From Spirochaetales bacterium (GTDB taxonomy: Bacteria > Spirochaetota > Spirochaetia > DSM-27196 > SLST01), in the NCBI GenBank assembly GCA_007130265.1, contig SLST01000612.1, forward strand, positions 1 through 5,485: a stretch of DNA of 5,485 nt, written 5' to 3'. Shown piece by piece: positions 1 through 5,112 of this stretch. The translations under genes were made by a program, and so were the position numbers. Each line of letters opens with the position of its first letter. Position 1 is the first letter of the stretch. The notes below the pieces were generated by a model. That model saw nothing but the letters and a program-made list of their open reading frames with translations, was not told the origin of the DNA and searched no databases.

Positions 1-892
1 CAATGCGGCTCGCTCGGGAATGCCGCGCCGCATTGCTCAGAAGCTCTCGTAGCGCGGCGATGCACGCCTCGCGATGGGTCGCGGGCAGCGCGGCGTAGGC
101 GTCGTCGTCGAGCGACAGTTCGACGGGGCAGACCCGGCACTCGGCGGCGAGGCGGCGCACCGCCGCGGCGTCGGATTCCGGCCGCGGACGCAGATCGTAG
201 ACCGTCTCGCGAACCGCCTCTGAGGTTGCCTGCAGCGCCTCGATTCCGGTACGAAGCATGTTCCGCGCGCGTCCCGGCTGCGATTCGGCGAGCCGCTCGG
301 CCGCCTGCAGCTGCATGAGCGCGCCGGTCAAACGGTGACCGACGCCGTCGTGCATCTCCTGCGCGATCCGCGCGCGTTCGGCGCGTTCGGTCGCCCGCAC
401 GAGCTCACCGGACATCCTGTCGATCCTCCGCTGCGCCGCCTCGAGCCGGTACCGCGCCATTCGCTCACCGTCGATCGCCGCGTAGTGTCGCGCTTCGCCC
501 GACTCGCGCGCCCGGGCTACCCAGCCGGCCGCGGCCGCGAGTGCGGAGGCCAACCCCAGAACGACCCAGGTCTCCGGGGGCAGTACCGACGCGAAGACCA
601 CCGGGGCGACGGCCGCGGCGGGCGCGGGCCCACGGCGGGAGAAGTCGTAGGCGGCGGAGGCGGCGAGCAGCCCGAAGGCGGCGAACGCCGTGGCGGACGC
701 GACGAAGAGTCCCGTCTTCGCGACGGTGAACCACGGCGACCGGATGAACCGAGCGTCGGCGGCCTCCGCGGCGAGGCCGGCGAGCAGCATCGCAACGGTC
801 GTGGCAGGCAGCGCGTCGGCCTGGCTCCCGGAAGTCAGGAGCGAGGCCACCACTGCGATCCAGATTGATGCCTTTACGAGCCAGCCGGCTAT
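1..892 (-). CDS. Sensor histidine kinase, DesK/NarL type (HisKA_3), C-terminus beyond window
   Basis: Membrane sensor kinase expected to autophosphorylate on a histidine and pass the phosphate to a LuxR/NarL-type response regulator. Read from the ATA at 892-890, 297 codons are visible. Residues 8-125 are largely hydrophobic, giving roughly four or five membrane segments with only short loops. Residues 127-175 form a charged helical linker. The HisKA_3 dimerisation domain follows, with ERARIAQEMHDGVGHRLTG around 172-190 (phospho-acceptor His181) and VYDLRP at 231-236. The frame leaves the window inside the first ATP-binding motif (N-box), RELLSNAARHS (Glu283, Asn287). The family is clear from these motifs. 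It lies 41 bp behind the second permease gene, so it is probably the last visible gene of the ABC operon and the sensor for that transporter. The start is uncertain: the frame opens after a TAG at 913-911 and contains no ATG until 790. The ligand is unknown. Confidence 0.9.
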   Translation of the reverse strand, partial: MAGWLVKASIWIAVVASLLTSGSQADALPATTVAMLLAGLAAEAADARFIRSPWFTVAKTGLFVASATAFAAFGLLAASAAYDFSRRGPAPAAAVAPVVFASVLPPETWVVLGLASALAAAAGWVARARESGEARHYAAIDGERMARYRLEAAQRRIDRMSGELVRATERAERARIAQEMHDGVGHRLTGALMQLQAAERLAESQPGRARNMLRTGIEALQATSEAVRETVYDLRPRPESDAAAVRRLAAECRVCPVELSLDDDAYAALPATHREACIAALRELLSNAARHSRASRI

Positions 893-897
893 GTTCG

Positions 898-904
898 CCT
901 CCCT
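898..904 (-). promoter_or_regulatory. Ribosome binding site pointing to an ATA start for the kinase
   Basis: On the minus strand AGGGAGG (904-898) is followed by five bases, CGAAC, and then ATA (892-890) in the kinase frame. The spacing is ideal. Initiation here gives an N-terminus AGWLVKAS before the first membrane segment, a sensible signal anchor. The later in-frame GTG codons (853, 850) and the ATG (790) have no such site and would remove part or all of the first membrane segment. That ATA is the actual initiator is inferred. Confidence 0.55.
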
Positions 905-933
905 GAGTAGCTACCTTGCGCACTCTACCCTGA

Positions 934-2052
934 CTACCTCGCTACGTCGACCCTCCGCCACGAGCCAAGCAACTGGAAGACCACTGCGAAGAGCAGGAGG
1001 ACGCCAAGGTGCGGCACGATTTCCGCGAAGGGAGCGCCGGAGAAGGCGGCCGCGGTGGCCGACGTTGCCCATCGCGTGGGAGAGAAGGCACCCACCCGTT
1101 GCAGGTAGTCCGGCATGATCTCGAACGGCCAGAACGCTCCCCCAAGCATCACCATCGGCATGATGAGGAAGTTCGTCGCGATCGCCGTGCGGCGCACGGT
1201 CTTCATAGTATTCGCCACCGCCAGGGTGAAGGAGACGGCGACCATCGCGAATGCCGCGAGGATCGCGGCCGCAGAGAGTACCGCCTCAGCGGTCAGCTGC
1301 GGGAACACCATCGAGAGGACGATCGCCCCGGCCACCGCCTGCAGCACCGTAACGCAGAAGAAGGCTGCATTCGCCTCGAGCATGTAGCGTCGCACGGAGA
1401 GCGGACCCACGAGGGTACGATGGAAGGTTCCCTTCTCGATGTCAGCGAGGAACATCAGGCAGGTGGTCATCGCCAGCAGCAGCATCGTCATGGTGAGAAG
1501 CCCCATGAGCTGCGAAAGGCCTGCCGCCTCGCCCGCGGCGAGCGCCCCTCGCTCGCTGCGGTACGTCTCGGTCTCGAGCGCGAAACTCCCCGCCTGGACT
1601 GCCTGCATGACCGCCACAAAGGCGTCACGGTCGCCGTCGACCGTGCGCGCAACGTTGTGCGCCGCTGAGAGCACCGCGTCCGCGGCCGATCGCACGAACC
1701 TGGTCATCTGCACTCCCTGGAGCGACCAGGTCTCTACGCGCGCCCGGCGTCCTGCGATCACCCGCTCCTGCATGCCGGCAGGCATCACGAGCGCGTACTC
1801 GATGCGCCCGTTGACCAGCGCACCGGTGATCTCCTCCTCCTCGAGGTCGACGAAGGTCGCTGCCGGCGCGACGGCTTCGATCACCATCCTCGAGAGGAAG
1901 GTGTCGTCGTGGTCGATCAGCGCGACGCGCATGGCGTTGCCCGATCCGCCGACCCCCACGATCACCGCGATCAGCACGGGAATCGCGACCGTCAGGGCGA
2001 TCATCCACGGCCTTCCCACAACACGCTTGATGTAGGTCCTGAATACCGTCAT
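934..2052 (-). CDS. ABC-2 type transporter permease (second of pair)
   Basis: Integral membrane subunit of 372 residues, the second half of a presumed heterodimeric ABC exporter. Visible layout: one N-terminal membrane segment (about 17-36), an extracytoplasmic region (about 40-180), then five membrane segments near 183-203, 230-250, 257-280, 292-308 and 345-363. Signatures of the ABC-2 family are DIEKGTFHRTLVGPLSVRRY (204-223), a cytoplasmic coupling segment after the second membrane helix, and GGAFWPFEIMP (304-314) followed by FSPTRWAT (323-330) near the C-terminus. The ATG at 2052 is chosen because it overlaps the TGA of the previous gene (ATGA) and carries GGAGGAG three bases upstream. 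The frame is open further upstream, but that stretch lies within the preceding permease gene and does not look like protein. The two permeases share layout but little obvious sequence, so they are not a recent duplication. The substrate is unknown. Confidence 0.93.
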   Translation of the reverse strand: MTVFRTYIKRVVGRPWMIALTVAIPVLIAVIVGVGGSGNAMRVALIDHDDTFLSRMVIEAVAPAATFVDLEEEEITGALVNGRIEYALVMPAGMQERVIAGRRARVETWSLQGVQMTRFVRSAADAVLSAAHNVARTVDGDRDAFVAVMQAVQAGSFALETETYRSERGALAAGEAAGLSQLMGLLTMTMLLLAMTTCLMFLADIEKGTFHRTLVGPLSVRRYMLEANAAFFCVTVLQAVAGAIVLSMVFPQLTAEAVLSAAAILAAFAMVAVSFTLAVANTMKTVRRTAIATNFLIMPMVMLGGAFWPFEIMPDYLQRVGAFSPTRWATSATAAAFSGAPFAEIVPHLGVLLLFAVVFQLLGSWRRVDVAR

Positions 2053-3176
2053 ACACTCCTCCGTGCGAGCATCACCGTGAGGGTGAGCGCGACTGCCGCA
2101 CCCCCAAGGAAGTAGAGAAGGGCTGCCGGGACAGCCCCGGCACCGCCTCCGTAGATCATTGCGAGCATCGCAGTCTGTCCCTGGTAGTGCGGCAGCATCT
2201 GCTGGATCGTGCGGAAGATAGGGCCGACGCTGCCGAACTGCACGGCACCGCCGGAGACGATCATCGAAGCGAGCACGACAAGGCTCACCGCCGACTGCGC
2301 CTTCTGCCCGTCGCGGAGAATCGCGAGGACGAGCGCCCCGAATGCCACGGCGAAGACGACCATGGACACCACGAGCCCGGCGAGCAGTAGCGGCCGCGTA
2401 CCCCAGTTCGCGCCGAATACGACGAGCGTGGCAACAACGATCACGGCGGCCTGGATGAGCCCGGTGACGGTGTTCGCCCCGAGCTTTCCGGAAACATGCG
2501 CCCACGGCGAGATCGCCGTGGTTCGGACCCTTCGGCCGGTCGGGTCGAGGAGGTCCTCGCGCATCGCGTCCACCGCGTACCCGGCGACGAACATCACCGT
2601 GAGCACGAGCATCGAGACCGCGTAGAAGTCGAAAGCCCCGGGGGCCCGGCCTACGCGAGAGATCTCGACCGCGTCGAACTCCGCAGGCATCGGCTCGTAG
2701 CCGAACCCGGCCGCGCCGGCAACGTTCGCGAGCGCGACCGTCACGTTCGCGGCTTGCACGTAGTTACGAACCACCGCGCGAACGATCCCGGTTCGAAGCG
2801 AGTTGCCGGTCCGCTCGATCAGAGTGAGGTCGAGCGTGTCGTCACCGAAGACCGGCGGCACGTGGATCACCGTGTAGACGTCCTGCTCCTCGAGCATCCG
2901 GCGCGCTTCGTCGAGCCCTGCCTCGGTCGCCTCCAGGTAGCGGCCCACATCGTCGCGGGTCAGAAAGTCCCGGACGCTCTCTGCCTCAGGGGTCGTCGCC
3001 TCGATCACGTACGCGACGGGCGTCGGCCCGACGTCGCGCCCCTCAAAGGCGCCGCCGAGTGCACTCCCGAGCACGAAAATCAGTCCGAGCGGCAGGAGGA
3101 TCTGTTCGGTAATCGACGAGCTGTCCCGCCAGTTCCGCAGGATGGTGTAGCGCAGTACGGTCAGCATGTTCTTCAC
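2049..3176 (-). CDS. ABC-2 type transporter permease (first of pair)
   Basis: Integral membrane subunit of 375 residues, pairing with the next permease and the upstream ATPase. It has the PF12698-like (ABC2_membrane_3) layout: a first membrane segment at about 24-42, a large extracytoplasmic domain at about 45-180, and five more hydrophobic segments near 183-202, 236-255, 262-287, 294-315 and 347-371. The polar stretch MREDLLDPTGRRVRTTAISP (205-224) between the second and third segments matches the cytoplasmic coupling loop of ABC-2 exporters. The start is GTG at 3176, set by the adjacent Shine-Dalgarno; the ATG three codons later is too far from it. The gene begins 10 bp after the ATPase stop and ends in an ATGA overlap with the second permease, so the three are probably co-translated. 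Family and role are firm. The exported substrate cannot be read from the sequence. Confidence 0.93.
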   Translation of the reverse strand: MKNMLTVLRYTILRNWRDSSSITEQILLPLGLIFVLGSALGGAFEGRDVGPTPVAYVIEATTPEAESVRDFLTRDDVGRYLEATEAGLDEARRMLEEQDVYTVIHVPPVFGDDTLDLTLIERTGNSLRTGIVRAVVRNYVQAANVTVALANVAGAAGFGYEPMPAEFDAVEISRVGRAPGAFDFYAVSMLVLTVMFVAGYAVDAMREDLLDPTGRRVRTTAISPWAHVSGKLGANTVTGLIQAAVIVVATLVVFGANWGTRPLLLAGLVVSMVVFAVAFGALVLAILRDGQKAQSAVSLVVLASMIVSGGAVQFGSVGPIFRTIQQMLPHYQGQTAMLAMIYGGGAGAVPAALLYFLGGAAVALTLTVMLARRSV

Positions 3177-3180
3177 GGGT

Positions 3181-3188
3181 CCCCTCCT
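3181..3188 (-). promoter_or_regulatory. Shine-Dalgarno that fixes the GTG start of the first permease
   Basis: AGGAGGGG on the minus strand begins inside the TAG stop codon of the ATPase gene and ends four bases before GTG (3176-3174). The overlap of stop codon and ribosome site suggests translational coupling of ATPase and permease, useful for subunit stoichiometry. Confidence 0.8.
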
Positions 3189-4119
3189 AGTCGCGCAGCG
3201 ACCGGCCGGTCAGCGAGAGGAAGACGCCTTCGAGAGTCGGCCGCTCGACGTGCGCGGAGAGCACCTCGGCTCCCGCTTCCGAAGCTTTCTCGATAATGCG
3301 CCCGAGCCGCACGCCGCCGCGCTCGGCGGTGATCCGCAGATGGGCGCCGTCGGGCACGCAATCGGAAACCCCGCTCACCGCGGATACCGCCGCAACGACG
3401 TCCGGGGTCATCCGCTCGAGCTCGATGTCGACGACCTCCTCGTCCTCGACGAGCGCTTTCAAATCGCTCTGCGTGCCGGAGGCGATGACCCGTCCGTGAT
3501 CCATGATCACGACACGCGAGCAGACCGCCTCCACCTCCTCCATGTAGTGCGACGTGTAGATGATCGTCGCCCCGTCACGGTTGAGCGCGCGAACCGATTC
3601 GAGGATGTGGTTCCTCGACTGCGGATCGATACCGACGGTCGGCTCATCCATGATCACGAGATCGGGCCGGTGCACGACCGCGCAGGCGATATTGAGCCGA
3701 CGCTTCATCCCCCCGGAGAAGCTCTTCGGCCTCTGGTCTCTCCGCTCGGAGAGCCCGGTGAACCCGAGCGCATAATCGACGCCCTCGGAAAGCCGCGTCC
3801 CGGAGAGCCCGTACAGCCTCCCGAAGTAGGCGACATTCTCGGCCGCACTCAGGTCTTCGAACACCGCGATGTCCTGCGGCACAACCCCGATGCGACGCTT
3901 CACGTCGGTGCCGATTCGCTTCATCTTCCGACCGAAGAGCGAGACTTCGCCCGAGTCGAAGGCGGTGAGTCCGATGATCCCATTGATCGCGGTCGTCTTC
4001 CCGGCGCCGTTCGGACCGAGCAGCCCGAGGATCTCGTGGTCCTCTATCGCGAGGTCCACGTTATCGACGGCCACCACGTCCCGGTATCGTTTGACGAGTC
4101 CCTCACCCTGCACAACCAT
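3187..4119 (-). CDS. ABC transporter ATP-binding protein (drug/lipid exporter type)
   Basis: Cytoplasmic ATPase subunit of 310 residues that would drive the two downstream permeases. All catalytic motifs are intact: Walker A GPNGAGKT (35-42), Q-loop VPQD (79-82 around Gln82), signature FSGGMKRR (134-141), Walker B LVIMDEP (154-160, catalytic Glu159), D-loop GID (163-165) and H-loop His191 in TSHYMEE. The remaining ~110 residues form the C-terminal extension usual in CcmA/NatA/LnrL-like ATPases of ABC-2 exporters, ending in TLEGVFLSLTGR, a conserved terminal motif of this family. The ATG at 4119 is preceded by a strong AGGAGG with four bases between. It is the first gene of the cluster and lies behind a 126-bp gap with repeat elements. 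The family is certain. Among characterised systems, the arrangement ATPase-permease-permease plus DesK-type kinase is closest in composition to LnrLMN; the substrate is inferred only by that analogy. Confidence 0.96.
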   Translation of the reverse strand: MVVQGEGLVKRYRDVVAVDNVDLAIEDHEILGLLGPNGAGKTTAINGIIGLTAFDSGEVSLFGRKMKRIGTDVKRRIGVVPQDIAVFEDLSAAENVAYFGRLYGLSGTRLSEGVDYALGFTGLSERRDQRPKSFSGGMKRRLNIACAVVHRPDLVIMDEPTVGIDPQSRNHILESVRALNRDGATIIYTSHYMEEVEAVCSRVVIMDHGRVIASGTQSDLKALVEDEEVVDIELERMTPDVVAAVSAVSGVSDCVPDGAHLRITAERGGVRLGRIIEKASEAGAEVLSAHVERPTLEGVFLSLTGRSLRD

Positions 4120-4160
4120 GGCTCCTCCTCTGCAGGCGCGTCCTGCGCTTCGAGGCCAAG

Positions 4161-4193
4161 GATACCGTGAGGATCACGAGTCTGATACCGTGA
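4161..4193 (-). promoter_or_regulatory. Direct-repeat pair, probable operator of the ABC operon
   Basis: The 10-mer GATACCGTGA occurs exactly twice, at 4161-4170 and 4184-4193 (23-bp period, about two helical turns); on the transcribed strand it reads TCACGGTATC. The inverted half-site TCACG lies between the copies at 4174-4178. The pair sits 42-74 bp upstream of the ATPase start. Its position and periodicity suit a dimeric regulator such as a LuxR/NarL-type response regulator. I see no convincing -35/-10 pair here, consistent with activator-dependent transcription, but function is inferred. Confidence 0.5.
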
Positions 4194-4212
4194 AATGTGT
4201 CAGGATCTCGAG

Positions 4213-4226
4213 GTGACGGATGTCAC
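4213..4226. repeat. Short inverted repeat GTGAC-N4-GTCAC
   Basis: Perfect 5-bp arms (4213-4217 and 4222-4226) around a four-base spacer, in the gap between the VOC gene and the ABC operon. It shares the GTGA/TCAC core with the direct repeats 20 bp away, so it may be another half-site pair of the same regulator. It has no T-tract and is too short to be called a terminator. Confidence 0.35.
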
Positions 4227-4245
4227 GTGCGCGGGGGGCGGTCGG

Positions 4246-4629
4246 TTACACCATCGGCTCGGCGCGCTGGACGAGCTGGATGGGGAAGCCCCACGGGTCG
4301 CGCAGCATGCAGAGCGTATCGCCGGCGGGCGTGACGGTGGTGTCTTCGGCGATCGTCGCGCCGGCCTCGAGGAGCTGCGCGCGGTCTGAAGCGAGGTCGT
4401 CGCACGCGTAGGCGATGTGCGCGACGAGCGGGTCCTGCCGCGGGTAGTCTGGAACGGGCGCCTTCTCGTTGTGGTACACCTCGATCATCATCCCGTTCGC
4501 GTCCGCGATGAAGTGCATGTGCACCGGCGCGCCGGCCTTACGCCGTACGGTGTACCCGAGGTGCGTGACGTACCACTCGGCAAAGGCCTCGGGGTCGGCG
4601 ACGTTAAAGGCTACGTGCTCGATCTTCAT
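4246..4629 (-). CDS. VOC superfamily protein (glyoxalase/dioxygenase-like)
   Basis: Small cytoplasmic protein of 127 residues, one complete VOC domain built from two beta-alpha-beta-beta-beta units (about 1-58 and 68-122). Superfamily marks are the opening IEHVAFNVAD with AEWY, and RDPWGFPIQLV near the end. Possible metal-site positions are His5 in strand 1, Glu50 in MMIEVYH and His71 in VAHIAYACDD. The position that usually carries the last acidic ligand is Gln118 (FPIQLV). It may therefore bind metal with an altered set, or bind a ligand without metal. The ATG at 4629 has AGGAGAG five bases upstream and overlaps the TGA of the preceding gene (ATGA), so the two are coupled. The superfamily covers glyoxalases, ring-cleaving dioxygenases, epimerases and resistance proteins, and the sequence does not choose among them. 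No substrate is claimed. Confidence 0.9.
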   Translation of the reverse strand: MKIEHVAFNVADPEAFAEWYVTHLGYTVRRKAGAPVHMHFIADANGMMIEVYHNEKAPVPDYPRQDPLVAHIAYACDDLASDRAQLLEAGATIAEDTTVTPAGDTLCMLRDPWGFPIQLVQRAEPMV

Positions 4630-5075
4630 TGTTGCTCTCCTGGTGAATCGTAGGGGGACTCGAGACGGGGCTTGAACTCAGCGAACTCATACTCGATGCG
4701 GCCGTTCGCGCGGACCTCCACGCTCGAATGGCCTCGCGCGGCGAGACCCTCGAGGATCTTCTCGGCTTCGGCGATGGAGAGGTCCGACTCGAGCGCGACA
4801 AGCGAGGGAGTCAGGACGCCCCCGTGACTGCGTGCGAGGCGCAGCACCTCACGTTCGCTCTCCTCGGGCCGGCGGCGGCGGGACTCCACAAGCCCACGCC
4901 GGTTGCTGCGCTCCACGAGTACCTTCTGAAGGCCGTGCATCATCGGCATGACTCCGGCGAACGCCGCGGGGAAGATCCAGATCCAGCTTCCGCCGCGCAA
5001 CCAGAGGATGCCAAAGACGGCCGCGATGACGAAGCCGGTGGAGAACTCCTCCCAGCCGCTCTTGCCCTTACCCAT
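4626..5075 (-). CDS. Small two-membrane-segment protein with winged-helix-like C-terminus
   Basis: I recognise no named family member. The 149-residue product opens with a short polar stretch, then two hydrophobic segments (about 12-27 and 30-48) separated by a tight RGGS turn, so both ends should face the cytoplasm. A very basic linker follows (RSNRRGLVESRRRRP, 56-70). Residues 73-134 resemble a winged helix: a first helix EREVLRLARSHGG, then LTPSLVALESD, a helix IAEAEKILEGLAARGH (101-116) and a beta wing VEVRANGRIEYEF (119-131). This fold often binds DNA but can also bind protein, and here it would be tethered to the membrane. The tail (135-149) looks disordered. The ATG at 5075 lies 37 bp after the gltA stop, with only GGA as a weak ribosome site. 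The VOC gene overlaps its end by ATGA. That it is a real gene is well supported by overlap, domain pattern and start; its job is unknown. Confidence 0.85.
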   Translation of the reverse strand: MGKGKSGWEEFSTGFVIAAVFGILWLRGGSWIWIFPAAFAGVMPMMHGLQKVLVERSNRRGLVESRRRRPEESEREVLRLARSHGGVLTPSLVALESDLSIAEAEKILEGLAARGHSSVEVRANGRIEYEFAEFKPRLESPYDSPGEQQ

Positions 5076-5083
5076 CTGCGTCC

Positions 5084-5112
5084 AGAATACTACGCCGCCG
5101 GTGGCAGTTCAA
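5084..5112 (-). promoter_or_regulatory. Sigma70-like promoter for the 2TM/VOC gene pair
   Basis: On the minus strand TTGAAC (5112-5107) and TATTCT (5089-5084) are separated by exactly 17 bp. Each matches four of six consensus bases. The predicted first transcribed base is an A near 5077, only two bases before the ATG at 5075, so the transcript would be nearly leaderless. The -35 box starts directly at the end of the gltA gene. Confidence 0.45.

Noticed and set aside
788..853. Downstream kinase starts at GTG 853, GTG 850 or ATG 790
   Set aside because: They lack a Shine-Dalgarno and cut into or remove the first membrane segment. They remain possible if the ATA start proves wrong.
335..868. 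Open frame on the plus strand opposite the kinase gene
   Set aside because: Gly/Arg-rich repetitive product that is the complement of Ala/Pro-rich kinase codons; no domain.
465..923. Open frame on the minus strand beginning GTG at 923, overlapping the kinase N-terminus
   Set aside because: Arg-rich product with no domain. The kinase frame in the same place gives membrane segments leading continuously into the HisKA_3 motifs.
1009..1668. Open frame of 219 codons on the plus strand opposite the second permease
   Set aside because: Highly charged Arg/His/Glu product typical of the complement of a hydrophobic-protein gene; not a gene.
2053..2505. Upstream extension of the second permease by 151 codons
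   Set aside because: The frame is open, but the extension overlaps the first permease and reads as Arg-rich nonsense. The ATG at 2052 has a strong ribosome site and an ATGA overlap.
2496..3296. Open frame of 266 codons on the plus strand opposite the first permease
   Set aside because: Arg/His-rich low-information product antisense to a clear membrane protein gene; no ribosome site considered convincing and no domain.
3166..4170. Long open frame of 334 codons on the plus strand opposite the ABC ATPase
   Set aside because: It lies entirely antisense to a gene with all ABC motifs intact. Its product is rich in Arg, Asp, His and Gly with no recognisable domain, as expected for a shadow frame in GC-rich DNA.
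4120..4245. Riboswitch or intrinsic terminator in the gap before the ABC operon
   Set aside because: Only short 5-bp stems are visible and there is no T-run. The repeats fit protein-binding sites better than folded RNA.
5093..5104. GC-rich near-palindrome (GCCGCCGGTGGC on the plus strand) after gltA as a transcription terminator
   Set aside because: The arms have a mismatch, there is no loop of useful size and no T-tract follows. It lies in the spacer of the proposed promoter.
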